From Lysinibacillus piscis (GTDB lineage: Bacteria > Bacillota > Bacilli > Bacillales_A > Planococcaceae), in the NCBI RefSeq assembly GCF_026012395.1, contig NZ_BRZA01000001.1:1178001-1242000 (forward strand): a stretch of 64,000 nt of DNA, in the 5' to 3' direction. Shown one piece after another: positions 9,580 to 17,829 of this stretch. Made by a program: the position numbers and the translations under genes. Below the pieces are notes generated by a model. That model was not told the origin of the DNA. It was given only the letters and a program-made list of their open reading frames with translations, and ran no database searches. Within the stretch, counting starts at the first letter, position 1. Each line of letters opens with the position of its first letter.

Positions 9580-10137
9580 TTAGTGCTGATCAAGCGTTTC
9601 TTTTGGTAATGTTTTGCTCATTTCACAGTATTGTTCGAAAACACGGGCTAATTCACGCAAACGTTGATGTACATCTTCATCCACAATATTGTTGTTGTCA
9701 TCAAAATGAGACGTATGTGTATAGACGTAGTTTGGTGTGACAAGGGCACGGAAATAATCTAAAATTGGCTTTAATTGATTCTCCACTACTAAATGATGCT
9801 GATATGTTCCACCATTTGCCACAATCGATACTGGTTTATAGCGCATCGTTTTAGGATGTAGGAAATCAAAGGCGTTTTTCAAAACACCTGGAATGGATGC
9901 TTGAAAAATAGGCGTTGCAATAATATATGCATCTGCTTCCTCAAATTGCTGAATCATCTTCTTCATATCTTCGTTTAATGGTGAACCATCTACAATTTGG
10001 TGCTGATAATCTTTAAAGCACATCAATTCTATATCATAGCTTGCATTAAGCTCTTGAATGTATTGCGCTACTTGTTTTAGAATAGCACCTGTTTTCAAGC
10101 CAAACATCGTGCCATCTACTAGTAAAATTTTCATCAT
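9580..10137 (-). CDS. NAD(P)H-dependent FMN reductase, SsuE-like
   Basis: A 185-residue flavodoxin-fold protein. It begins KILLVDGTMFGLKTGAILKQ, where the phosphate-binding loop of this family is expected, and has the signature TPIFQASIPGVLKNAFDFL for the flavin-binding loop. These are features of the SsuE/ArsH/azoreductase-type NADPH:FMN reductases, which reduce free or bound FMN. The start was placed at the first ATG of ATGATG (10137) because GGAGGC lies just upstream; a longer in-frame ATG extension lacks such a site. It is 76 bp downstream of the HTATIP2-like oxidoreductase and may share its transcript. Partner enzyme unknown. Confidence 0.85.
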   Translation of the reverse strand: MMKILLVDGTMFGLKTGAILKQVAQYIQELNASYDIELMCFKDYQHQIVDGSPLNEDMKKMIQQFEEADAYIIATPIFQASIPGVLKNAFDFLHPKTMRYKPVSIVANGGTYQHHLVVENQLKPILDYFRALVTPNYVYTHTSHFDDNNNIVDEDVHQRLRELARVFEQYCEMSKTLPKETLDQH

Positions 10138-10213
10138 TTTTGCCTCCAACATTTATCTTCTACCACCGATTGTAGCAAATACAATGCTGGGCGAAAAGAA
10201 CTGTCCCGATAAT

Positions 10214-11035
10214 TCAGTCTTTAGGCGGAACATTCTCTTGCTCTATTTTAAATTTATCACGATTAATAACTACGTCTCGATTTACTCGCCCTTCTTCATC
10301 TATGGCATCTGACAATTTGTGCTTCTCCCAATTAAATACTTGTTCACGTGAAATTGCTTCTGCTTGTATCTCTGGATAATCCAATTTCGCTAATTGCTGT
10401 GAAGAATAAATATAAACAGGTTGCGATTTTTCATATAAGGCGATAACAATCATTGCCTTTGCTACCTGTGAAGCCTCGATAGCACGTGCACGCTTTAAAG
10501 GCCCTACAAATAAAGGCTTTAATATCCCGAAAATCTTTTCACCCACTTTTTCACCTAATCGAAATTCATCTCGCTCGCCTAGTAACAAAGATGGACGTAT
10601 AATGGATAACCGTGGTAAACCCAGCTCGATTAAATCATGCTCTAATTTGCCTTTCACTCGATTGTAGTAAAAGGATGAACCTTCATTAGCCCCCATCGCT
10701 GTGATGACTAGTAGATGTGGAATTCCTCGTTTTTTCGCTAATGAGGCTATTGTTAATGGATATTCAAAATCTACTTTCTCAAAAATCTCTCGTGAGCCTG
10801 CTTTTTTCATTGTTGTACCTAAGCAACAATATAACTCATGGGCAAACTCAAAATCCCTTTCCTCTAACATATCGAATGCTCGAATTTTTACGATTAGTTT
10901 AGGATTTGTATAAGCTAGCTTTCTTCTTGTAATCACTGTCACAGACACATATTCCTCATTTTCACACAGTTGTTTCACAAGTGAAGTACCTACTAATCCT
11001 GTAGCACCTACAACAATGGCAGCACGCATTCCCAT
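10214..11035 (-). CDS. NAD(P)-binding oxidoreductase, HTATIP2/atypical SDR type
   Basis: A 273-residue Rossmann-fold protein. It starts with RAAIVVGATGLVGTSLVKQL, a dinucleotide-binding GxxGxxG-type loop, and continues with VITRRKL and CCLGTTMKKAGS, a pattern typical of the HTATIP2/TIP30 and YraR-like atypical short-chain dehydrogenases. The YxxxK-like segment is YYNRVKGKLE and it is followed by LSIIRPSLLLGER, as in nucleoside-sugar epimerase relatives. The C-terminal 60 residues diverge and are not assigned. The physiological substrate is unknown. The upstream region is divergent from the plus-strand PseG-like gene. Confidence 0.83.
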   Translation of the reverse strand: MGMRAAIVVGATGLVGTSLVKQLCENEEYVSVTVITRRKLAYTNPKLIVKIRAFDMLEERDFEFAHELYCCLGTTMKKAGSREIFEKVDFEYPLTIASLAKKRGIPHLLVITAMGANEGSSFYYNRVKGKLEHDLIELGLPRLSIIRPSLLLGERDEFRLGEKVGEKIFGILKPLFVGPLKRARAIEASQVAKAMIVIALYEKSQPVYIYSSQQLAKLDYPEIQAEAISREQVFNWEKHKLSDAIDEEGRVNRDVVINRDKFKIEQENVPPKD

Positions 11036-11207
11036 AATGACTCACTCTCTTCCCTCAAAATCTATGATAGTATGGCTCACTCTTTATTCATTGCATCGGC
11101 TCATTTCTTAGTCTTCTACACATTCGATTCGTCACTTTCTTCTTTTTATACATACTTCCAATACTCACACCATAATGTAAAGAGACAGATGAAAGGATGG
11201 GATATAC

Positions 11208-12269
11208 TTGCAAAATGAAATTCAAACAGGACAAATGAAAAAAAAGATTGTCTTTATAGTAGAAGACTGCATCAATAAAGGACTCTATCCTTTTGAAAGA
11301 GTTGCTACATTGGCACAATTATTGATGAACGAGGAAATTTTTATTTTCGTTAAAACACACACAAACGATCATCTTGCTGTTTTCATGCAGGACAAACTGT
11401 CGCCAATTATATTCGATCATTTTGATGAACTACCAAAACATATAAAAAAAATACAGCCTGACTTAATCATTCGAGATGGTCATAATTCAGAGAGTTGGCA
11501 AGTTGAGCTACTACGACCATTTTGCCAAACGATTGTCCATTTTGATGATTTTGGTGATGGTGGACAAGTTTGCGACTATGTATTACTAGCACTTCATCAA
11601 GAGGTGACAGAGTATTTGCCAGCTCATTATATGGGTGGCAACTTCGCCTTTGCACTTCCAACAGCCTATCAACAGCTCACATATGAAGAAAAGACAAACG
11701 AAAATCCACCACATATTGTCGTTGCCTTTGAAGATGGTGACGAACACAATTTAACCTACCGTACACTACGTCATCTAACACAGCTACAAATCCCGCTACA
11801 AATTACGCTTGTCATTGACGACCAGTATCAGCATGCGATTGACGATTTGCAAATTATGGTGTTAAGTCGTCGACATACAGCGATTGTGCGCAAACCAAAT
11901 GCCCTTTTAACACTATTACCAAAGGCAGATATTATTATTTGTAATGCCAATTATACACCATATAAAATTGCCTCCTATGGTGTACCTTGTATTACACTTG
12001 CCCAAACAGAGGCAGAGTTACTACATGCTTTCCCTCGTGAACATAATGGCTTTATTCATCTTGGACTTGGTCGTAAAATGAAACAATCACAAATTCAAAA
12101 TGCAGTAATGGAATTATTATTACATGAAGCTCGCAGTGAACGCGCGATAAAAAAACAACGTCAACTACAACTTGCTTCTAATAATGAGGCACTCGTTGAA
12201 ATGCTATTAGATTTTGCCAATGGCAGACATAATATCGCTTCTATCTCCTCATTCTGTGATACAATATAA
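11208..12269 (+). CDS. PseG/SpsG-like GT-B fold protein (putative nucleotide-sugar hydrolase or glycosyltransferase)
   Basis: A 353-residue cytoplasmic protein. It starts KKIVFIVEDCINKGLYPFERVATLAQLL, reminiscent of the sugar-binding start of PseG and SpsG proteins (usually a GxGHxxR-type loop), and has the mid segment LIIRDGHNSESW/IVHFDDFGDGG, corresponding to the D-D stretch in those families. The C-terminal half has DIIICNANYTPYKIASYGVPCITLAQTEAE, the donor-binding pattern of GT-B enzymes. Family members hydrolyse UDP-2,4-diacetamido-altrose in pseudaminic-acid synthesis or transfer sugars in spore-coat polysaccharide. No sugar-biosynthesis neighbours are present, so the assignment is tentative. 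Initiation is at TTG (11208) with AAGGATGG 7 nt upstream; an internal ATG nine codons in is the alternative. Confidence 0.7.
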   Translation: MQNEIQTGQMKKKIVFIVEDCINKGLYPFERVATLAQLLMNEEIFIFVKTHTNDHLAVFMQDKLSPIIFDHFDELPKHIKKIQPDLIIRDGHNSESWQVELLRPFCQTIVHFDDFGDGGQVCDYVLLALHQEVTEYLPAHYMGGNFAFALPTAYQQLTYEEKTNENPPHIVVAFEDGDEHNLTYRTLRHLTQLQIPLQITLVIDDQYQHAIDDLQIMVLSRRHTAIVRKPNALLTLLPKADIIICNANYTPYKIASYGVPCITLAQTEAELLHAFPREHNGFIHLGLGRKMKQSQIQNAVMELLLHEARSERAIKKQRQLQLASNNEALVEMLLDFANGRHNIASISSFCDTI

Positions 12270-12361
12270 ACGATTCAACTTTCATTTTAACTATGTAGCG
12301 GTGAGGTACTCAAAGCCTCATCGCTTTTACACGTCATAAAACGAAGAAAGGAGTGACTGAG

Positions 12362-12547
12362 GTGTCAACGAAAAGCGATATTGAATATCAAATTAAAGAG
12401 CTAAAAATGGACTATATCAACTTACAGGGTGATATTGAAAAATTAGAATCGACAGGACATAACGATCAAGTAGCAAAGGCGGAACAACGTCTAGCCAACA
12501 TGGAGGCACAGCTAGCTGCATTAAATAAACAATTAGCCAAGCTGTAA
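12362..12547 (+). CDS. small coiled-coil protein (SE1832-like)
   Basis: A 61-residue charged, alpha-helical protein with heptad spacing of leucines (IKELKMDYINLQGDIEKLE, then LANMEAQLAALNKQLAKL). It resembles the small SE1832-type family found in Firmicutes, whose function is unknown. Two in-frame GTG codons exist at the start. The one at 12362 was chosen because AAAGGAG ends 8 nt before it, whereas the first GTG overlaps the ribosome-binding site. It is 44 bp upstream of the ABC-F gene and probably co-transcribed with it. Confidence 0.75.
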   Translation: MSTKSDIEYQIKELKMDYINLQGDIEKLESTGHNDQVAKAEQRLANMEAQLAALNKQLAKL

Positions 12548-12591
12548 AAATGTTCATAGGCTAATGCTACTATCTATTTGGAGGAACAATT

Positions 12592-14157
12592 ATGGCAATT
12601 TTAACAGTTGAAAATTTAGGTCATTCCTTTGGGGATCGCACCCTTTTTAAAGACGTATCTTTTCGTTTAGTAGAAGGCGACCATATCGGCTTAGTTGGCG
12701 CAAACGGTGTGGGAAAATCCACATTAATGAGCATTCTTACAGGTCAAGCCATTCATGATACAGGTAAAGTGGAATGGTTACCTAATACACATTATGGCTA
12801 TTTAGATCAACATACTGTGCTAACAGCTGGGCGCACCATGCGTGATGTGTTACGTGATGCTTTTCTACCTTTGTATCAAAAAGAAGCCGAATTAAATGAC
12901 ATTACAGGTAAAATGGCGGACGCTACACCTGAGGAGCTTGAGGTGTTATTAGAGCAAATGGCGGAAGTGCAGGATGCATTAGATGCTGGCGATTTTTATT
13001 CACTTGATATGAAAATTGAAGAAGTTGGACGAGGACTTGGCTTGGATGCAATTGGCTTAGACCGTGATGTGGCAGCACTTTCTGGTGGACAACGTACAAA
13101 GGTTTTATTGGCGAAGCTACTATTAGAAAAACCAAAAGTGCTATTGCTGGACGAGCCAACAAACTATCTCGATGAAGAGCATATAACATGGCTGAAAAAC
13201 TATTTAAAAAATTATCCATATGCCTTTTTATTAATTTCACATGATACAGAATTTATGAATAATACTGTTGATGTGATTTTCCACTTGGAATTTTCAAAAC
13301 TAACACGTTATACAGCAACTTATGAGAAGTTTATTGAGCTTGCTGAAATTAACAAACGCCAGCATATTGATGCATATGAAAAACAGCAAGAATTTATAAA
13401 AAAACAAGAGGACTTTATCGCTAAAAATAAAGCCCGTTATTCAACAACTGGTCGTGCAAAATCACGTGCCAAGCAGCTTGATCGTTTAGAGCGTATCGAT
13501 CGCCCTGAAACGGCTGTAAAACCTGAATTCGGCTTTAAAGAAGCTCGTTCTTCCAGCCGCTATGTTGTAGAAGCTGAAAATCTTGTCATTGGCTATGATA
13601 AAGAGAAGCCTTTACTACCCCCACTGACATTTGCTATTGAACGTGGTGAAAAAATCGCTTTAGTTGGCATGAATGGTATTGGGAAATCGACATTATTAAA
13701 AACGATGCTTGGCAAAATTAATCCGTTAGCTGGTGATGTAATACGTGGTGACTACCTTTACCCTTCTTACTTTGAACAAGAGGTCAAGGCTGATAAAATT
13801 ACACCAATCGATGACGTATGGAATGCCTTCCCTTCTATGGAGCAAGCGCAAGTTCGTGCAGCATTAGCACGTGCTGGTTTAAAAACAGAGCATATTACAC
13901 GCCCATTAAATTCACTATCAGGTGGTGAGCAGGCGAAGGTTCGTCTATGTAAATTAATGATGGAAGAAGCAAATTGGCTTGTTTTTGACGAGCCGACAAA
14001 CCATTTAGATATCGATGCGAAAGAAGAACTAAAACGTGCAATGAAAGAATTCAAAGGCACAATCGTACTCGTTAGCCATGAACCTGATTTCTATGAAGGT
14101 CTAGCAACAAAAGTTTGGAATGTCCAAGATTGGTTCACATCTGGACAACAAAATTAA
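12592..14157 (+). CDS. ABC-F family ribosome-associated ATPase, YfmM-like
   Basis: A 521-residue protein with two ABC ATPase domains on one chain and no membrane segment. Domain 1 has Walker A GANGVGKST, signature LSGGQRTK and Walker B VLLLDEPTNYLD. Domain 2 has GMNGIGKST, LSGGEQAK and LVFDEPTNHLD. The linker between them (residues about 240-310) is a charged helical hairpin (YEKQQEFIKKQEDFIAKNKARYS) that in ABC-F proteins reaches the ribosomal peptidyl-transferase centre. There is no long C-terminal extension. The size and sequence pattern best recall Bacillus YfmM rather than an antibiotic-resistance ABC-F, although a resistance role cannot be excluded. GGAGG precedes the ATG and a strong terminator follows. 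Confidence 0.92.
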   Translation: MAILTVENLGHSFGDRTLFKDVSFRLVEGDHIGLVGANGVGKSTLMSILTGQAIHDTGKVEWLPNTHYGYLDQHTVLTAGRTMRDVLRDAFLPLYQKEAELNDITGKMADATPEELEVLLEQMAEVQDALDAGDFYSLDMKIEEVGRGLGLDAIGLDRDVAALSGGQRTKVLLAKLLLEKPKVLLLDEPTNYLDEEHITWLKNYLKNYPYAFLLISHDTEFMNNTVDVIFHLEFSKLTRYTATYEKFIELAEINKRQHIDAYEKQQEFIKKQEDFIAKNKARYSTTGRAKSRAKQLDRLERIDRPETAVKPEFGFKEARSSSRYVVEAENLVIGYDKEKPLLPPLTFAIERGEKIALVGMNGIGKSTLLKTMLGKINPLAGDVIRGDYLYPSYFEQEVKADKITPIDDVWNAFPSMEQAQVRAALARAGLKTEHITRPLNSLSGGEQAKVRLCKLMMEEANWLVFDEPTNHLDIDAKEELKRAMKEFKGTIVLVSHEPDFYEGLATKVWNVQDWFTSGQQN

Positions 14158-14165
14158 CTGATAAA

Positions 14166-14196
14166 GCAGCTTTGCCTATAGGCAGAGCTGTTTTTT
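14166..14196 (+). terminator. rho-independent terminator of ABC-F gene
   Basis: Ten-bp stem (14167-14176/14181-14190, one G-T pair) with a TATA loop and six T. It is 8 nt after the stop codon. Confidence 0.9.
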
Positions 14197-14376
14197 ATGT
14201 ATAAATGTAGACTCTCCTTCATACAATAGTCATTAGGCTATGTTTCTTCTACTAACAAAAGGTTCGCTTTATTACATCATTGTAAGCTAGATTATTGAAA
14301 CTTTCTGCTCTTTTTTGCGTATATTTTAATGTACAAGAAAATATCATAGTAATATTGAATATTTTTCAATTAACTA

Positions 14377-14437
14377 TTGATTTATTTATATCTTACTAGT
14401 AAGATATAAATATAAACAAATTAACTTACTAATAAGC
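14377..14437 (+). promoter_or_regulatory. spx-marR promoter with perfect palindromic operator
   Basis: A -35-like TTGATT (14377-14382) is 17 bp from TAAGAT (14400-14405). A perfect 30-bp palindrome spans 14383-14412, covering the spacer and -10; its core is CTTACTAGTAAG (14392-14403). A second, near-identical half-strength box CTTACTAATAAG lies at 14425-14436, 33 bp centre to centre from the first, i.e. on the same DNA face. This is a classic MarR-repressor arrangement, and a MarR gene is the second gene of the downstream operon. The remainder of the 317-bp intergenic stretch (14197-14376) shows nothing I can name. Confidence 0.7.
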
Positions 14438-14474
14438 TATTTATAAAATATAAACAGAAAGCGGGGAATGAAGA

Positions 14475-14879
14475 ATGACAGTTACAATTTACTCACAAGC
14501 GAGCTGTTCTTCATCCAGAAAAGCATTAAAATGGTTAAAAGACCACAGTATTGATTACAAAGAAAAACGTATTACATCACAGCCATTAACATTAGCTGAA
14601 TTTAAAGAAATCCTCAGCATGACAGAAGATGGCACAGATGAAATTATCGCAACAAACTCAAATGATTTTAAAAACTTAAATGTAGATATTGAGCAACTGT
14701 CCATTCAGGAATTATTTAATATCATCCAAGCACATCCAAGAATGTTACGTAGCCCTATTTTGGTCGATGAAAAACGTATTCAAGTCGGCTACAATGAAAT
14801 GGACATTCGCCGTTTTATTCCTCGTAAAGTACGAGCTTACGAGCTAAATGCTATGACAAAATTGGCACAAGAAAGCTAA
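14475..14879 (+). CDS. Spx/ArsC-family regulator paralogue with CXXS motif
   Basis: A 134-residue thioredoxin-like protein of the Spx branch of the ArsC family. Spx landmarks are clear: LSMTEDGTDEII, the region LRSPILVDEKRIQVGYNE and the IRRFIPRKVR motif. Spx binds the RNA polymerase alpha C-terminal domain and redirects transcription under thiol stress. Two differences stand out. The redox-switch CXXC at the N-terminus is ASCSSSRKA, so only Cys11 remains and the second Cys is Ser14. The arginine known as R92 in B. subtilis Spx is Ser93 here. The protein is therefore probably not controlled by an intramolecular disulfide, and may instead be controlled at expression level by the MarR protein of the same operon (gap 23 bp). 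GCGGGG-type RBS precedes the ATG. Confidence 0.9.
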   Translation: MTVTIYSQASCSSSRKALKWLKDHSIDYKEKRITSQPLTLAEFKEILSMTEDGTDEIIATNSNDFKNLNVDIEQLSIQELFNIIQAHPRMLRSPILVDEKRIQVGYNEMDIRRFIPRKVRAYELNAMTKLAQES

Positions 14880-14902
14880 AACAGCGTTGGAGATGACTTG
14901 CT

Positions 14903-15340
14903 ATGGAGAACGAAAAAGAACAAGCCATTCGCTCTTTATTTGAAGTTGTATCTTCTATTGAGCGTAAATGGGCAAATGAGTGGAATAATCAGAATGCACT
15001 CGGTTTTTCTAAATCCCACATTTTAATATTAGACTTTTTATCGCAGGAGGGTCCAAAGCGCCCTTCTGCCATTGCTGACCGCCTAAAAGTTACAACTGGT
15101 GGTGTCACTGTCCTAACAAGCAAACTGATTAATGGTGGCTTTATTGAAAAGACACAGCATGCTACTGATAAACGAGCTTCACAACTCATTATTACCGAAG
15201 AAGGCGAACGTGCATTAAAGCAATCTCATCAACAGGTTAATGATATTATTAATACATTATTTGGTATGCTAAGTGCTGAAGAGGTACAAATGCTACGTGA
15301 TATTTTTGCTAAATGTCTACTCGACCCAAACCAAACATAA
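14903..15340 (+). CDS. MarR family transcriptional regulator
   Basis: A 145-residue winged-helix regulator. The DNA-binding core is HILILDFLSQEGPKRPSAIADRLKVTTGGVTVLTSKLINGGFIEKTQHATDKRASQLIITEEG, including the recognition helix and the D-x-R wing typical of MarR proteins. N- and C-terminal helices provide the dimer interface. No cysteine is obvious in the N-terminal region, and the only one (Cys in AKCLLDPN) is near the C-terminus, so an OhrR-type thiol sensor is not evident. It is the second gene after the Spx paralogue and is followed by a strong terminator. The palindromes at 14383-14437 are its likely autoregulatory operators. Confidence 0.9.
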   Translation: MENEKEQAIRSLFEVVSSIERKWANEWNNQNALGFSKSHILILDFLSQEGPKRPSAIADRLKVTTGGVTVLTSKLINGGFIEKTQHATDKRASQLIITEEGERALKQSHQQVNDIINTLFGMLSAEEVQMLRDIFAKCLLDPNQT

Positions 15341-15381
15341 AAAGACTACATCGCCTATTCCAAAGCGATGTAGTCTTTTTT
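15341..15381 (+). terminator. rho-independent terminator of spx-marR operon
   Basis: Perfect stem AAGACTACATCGC / GCGATGTAGTCTT with a 10-nt loop followed by TTTTTT. Confidence 0.93.
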
Positions 15382-15430
15382 CTTCTACAATGAATGTGGG
15401 ATGTGCGAAAACGAATCCACCTTTCTTCTT

Positions 15431-15604
15431 TTAAGAATTCGCTGCTGCAATAACCCAGATGGTAATGTTAACAGAAATAATAATTAGAAGCATTGTGTAA
15501 ATTACATACTTATCATCTTTTTTCTTCTCTGCTTTAAAAAATAAAATTTTGATTAACATCAATACAAATCCAAGGCTGCCAAGTATTTTTGCAAGTAGGA
15601 ACAT
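15431..15604 (-). CDS. 57-aa two-span membrane protein (hypothetical)
   Basis: A short open frame reading MFLLAKILGSLGFVLMLIK, then FKAEKKKDDKY, then a second hydrophobic stretch YTMLLIIISVNITIWVIAAA before the stop. It has two transmembrane helices joined by a lysine-rich loop, so an in-out topology with the positive loop inside is likely. GGAGTG and AAAGGTG lie upstream; a GTG two codons before the ATG is an alternative start. It occupies the otherwise empty 500-bp gap (15341-15843) and is downstream of, and on the same strand as, the ECF sigma factor gene, but a hairpin at 15714-15751 separates them. No family is recognised. Confidence 0.6.
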   Translation of the reverse strand: MFLLAKILGSLGFVLMLIKILFFKAEKKKDDKYVIYTMLLIIISVNITIWVIAAANS

Positions 15605-15713
15605 AGACACCTTTGTTTGTCACTCCTTTAATTACTAGCTTATTAGCATTGGGAACCTGTCCAGTATGGCTACTCTGCACTAGCAACTGTTAATGCGCGC
15701 CTATATCAAGTAA

Positions 15714-15751
15714 GCTAAAAATCCCTCACCTATAATAAAAATGAGAGATTT
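15714..15751 (-). terminator. putative terminator downstream of ECF sigma gene
   Basis: Stem AAATCtCTCA/TGAGgGATTT (one mismatch; 15719-15728 with 15742-15751) followed on the minus strand by TTTTAGC. Moderate strength. Confidence 0.55.
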
Positions 15752-15843
15752 CAGACTGTAGACAAGCGTGATATAGTTTTTTTCTATTGAACCGCTGAAT
15801 TACCTCTGTCTAGGTAATGATGCTAGCGACCAATTATTGACGC

Positions 15844-16392
15844 TTATGCTGGTAACACAGCATCTACCACAGATTTATCAGACAATAAAATTTCTTTTAA
15901 ACGCGCTTTTGCACGGAATAAACGGGACTTCACCGTACCAATCGACACTTTCATCAACGTTGAAATTTCAGCTAGTGAATATTGGTCTATGTAGAAATAC
16001 CATAATGTTTTACGATAAATAGCATCTAATTGTGCCATTTTATCTTGCACTAATTTAGTCATCAATTCTTTTTCAATTTTTTCTTCTGTTGAAATCTCAT
16101 TATTGGGAACCAAATCTAAAATTGGTACGTCTAATGTTTCAGGTTGGTGCATCATATATTTACTGCGTCGTACAGTTTTACGGTACCGATCTCTAAATGT
16201 ATTCATTGTAATCGTTGTTAACCATGCTTTAATGTGTTCAACTTCCGCCACATTGTCTTCATAGCGTACAACTTTTACCCAAACTTCTTGCATTAAATCT
16301 TCTGCCTCTGCTGTATTACGTGTTAATTTTAAACATAAGTGATAAATATAACGATTGTATTCCTCGTATACGCCTTCTAATTTTACATCCAT
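15844..16392 (-). CDS. ECF-type RNA polymerase sigma factor
   Basis: A 182-residue sigma-70 family protein of the extracytoplasmic-function group, with only regions 2 and 4. Region 2 shows YIYHLCLKLTRNTAEAEDLMQEVWVKVVRY and the -10 recognition segment IKAWLTTITMNTFRDRYRK. Region 4 shows KTLWYFYIDQYSLAEISTLMKVSIGTVKSRLFRAKARLKEIL. The start was set at the ATG with GGAGG 7 nt upstream (16392) and not at an upstream in-frame ATG lacking a site. No classical zinc-binding anti-sigma gene lies next to it; the nearest candidate membrane partner is the 57-aa protein downstream. It is encoded 138 bp downstream of the GAF-LuxR regulator. Confidence 0.92.
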   Translation of the reverse strand: MDVKLEGVYEEYNRYIYHLCLKLTRNTAEAEDLMQEVWVKVVRYEDNVAEVEHIKAWLTTITMNTFRDRYRKTVRRSKYMMHQPETLDVPILDLVPNNEISTEEKIEKELMTKLVQDKMAQLDAIYRKTLWYFYIDQYSLAEISTLMKVSIGTVKSRLFRAKARLKEILLSDKSVVDAVLPA

Positions 16393-16530
16393 GTGTATTC
16401 CTCCGCTTCTTGTTCTTGCTTCTATACACATTTTCGCAAAATATTAGATTACACTCCATCGTATTGGCTTTCAAATTTATTACAATCGTGTAAGTTTAGA
16501 TGTGATTGCTTGTAATATTCGTTATGTTTG

Positions 16531-17631
16531 TTACGAAAGCAGGCCTAGCCGAAAAGCAGCAGCTACCACTTGTGTACGATTTTTCGCTCGTAGCTTTGTC
16601 ATTAAGCTACTGATATAGTCCCTCACCGTATGTTCACTTAAAAACAGCAAGCTCCCTATTTTTTTATTATCATAGCCCTCCGCTAATAAATTCAAAATCA
16701 TGGATTCTCTTTCTGTTAAATGTAGCGTAGACTTTTCCTCTGTCGATTCATCTTTCCTTGCCAAGAATAAGCCTATTCGCTGCCCTACTTGCTCAAGCAC
16801 AAGTAACTCATCTTTTGCGTAGTCAAACACCTCACCCATTTGATCAAATGTTAACCAACCAAATAATTGATCCTCATAAACAACAGGAATAAAAATAACA
16901 GAGGATAAATTGAATAAAATAATATGCTCCTCTTTAATGTAGTTTTTTGGATTTTTTAAATACACTGGTTGCCTCGAGTTTAAAATAAAGCTTCGAGAGG
17001 TTAACTCCCCCTTCATGCTCTGTACCTTGGATAACTCAGCACCAACCACGCCATAAAAATGATTTGACCATGGTATGTATGCATAAAAAACACATCTTTT
17101 ATAATGAAAATAGGCTTCACATTCTTTCAAAATATAAGCTAAATCCTTGTGACCTGATGAACGGATTAATAATTGATTCAATTGGTCTAACCTTTGCATA
17201 TCCTGCGAGAATGTCTTCTGTGGTATTTCCTCATATTTTTCATAAATTTGTACAAGGTATGTGAAAATCATAAACATAAAGGACATCATCATATTTAAGT
17301 GCTTGTTTTTTTGCTGTACCATTAAACAGAATAAAGCTTTTTCAAACACAAGTTGAAATAAATGTAATGTCTTATGATCCATGACCGCCAATTGTGACTG
17401 TAACCATATTTCCAAATACTCCTTATATTCCTTTTGGAGTGTGTCAATATCTGTCTGATGCATCAAGGCTATAAAGGAATCCAGTAATATCACTATCTTT
17501 ACTCTATCAAGCTCAGAAACTGATAGCTCTAAATTCAAATAAATGCTACTATTTTCCTTCAATTGCTTATGATACACTTTCACAAATAATACAAACTCAC
17601 GGAATGTTACTTCCTCATATGGCTGGCTCAT
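16531..17631 (-). CDS. GAF-domain LuxR-type transcriptional regulator
   Basis: A 366-residue regulator. The N-terminal 150 residues are helical without a recognised domain. Residues about 155-290 look like a GAF sensor domain (YILKECEAYFHYKRCVFYAY... VIFIPVVYEDQLFGWLTFDQ). The C-terminal 65 residues are a LuxR/NarL helix-turn-helix: LTERESMILNLLAEGYDNKKIGSLLFLSEHTVRDYISSLMTKL. There is no response-regulator receiver domain, so the input is probably a small molecule or an intracellular signal. The start was taken at the ATG at 17631, preceded by GGAGG at 7 nt; two upstream in-frame GTG/TTG codons are less likely. Targets unknown. Confidence 0.88.
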   Translation of the reverse strand: MSQPYEEVTFREFVLFVKVYHKQLKENSSIYLNLELSVSELDRVKIVILLDSFIALMHQTDIDTLQKEYKEYLEIWLQSQLAVMDHKTLHLFQLVFEKALFCLMVQQKNKHLNMMMSFMFMIFTYLVQIYEKYEEIPQKTFSQDMQRLDQLNQLLIRSSGHKDLAYILKECEAYFHYKRCVFYAYIPWSNHFYGVVGAELSKVQSMKGELTSRSFILNSRQPVYLKNPKNYIKEEHIILFNLSSVIFIPVVYEDQLFGWLTFDQMGEVFDYAKDELLVLEQVGQRIGLFLARKDESTEEKSTLHLTERESMILNLLAEGYDNKKIGSLLFLSEHTVRDYISSLMTKLRAKNRTQVVAAAFRLGLLS

Positions 17632-17829
17632 CAACACACCTCCTCTTTCAACTCCCCTACAAGTAAAGGAATCTTTCTATATTATTATACATTAGCTTGT
17701 AGGATAGTATTTAAAAACCCAAGTAGTAAAATATCAGTAATAAGCTTGAATATAATTGATTTTTCAAGTCAATTATACAACTAGTAAAGGGTTTAACAGC
17801 TCAATCATTATAAAAGGTGGTTATTCAAG

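Noticed and set aside
11088..11318. 76-codon minus-strand ORF
   Set aside because: Overlaps the start of the PseG-like gene on the other strand, has no RBS and an atypical composition.
12592..14157. Antibiotic-resistance ABC-F (Vga/Lsa/Msr type)
   Set aside because: Length and motif context resemble the housekeeping YfmM type, and there is no upstream attenuator or leader peptide typical of resistance ABC-F genes.
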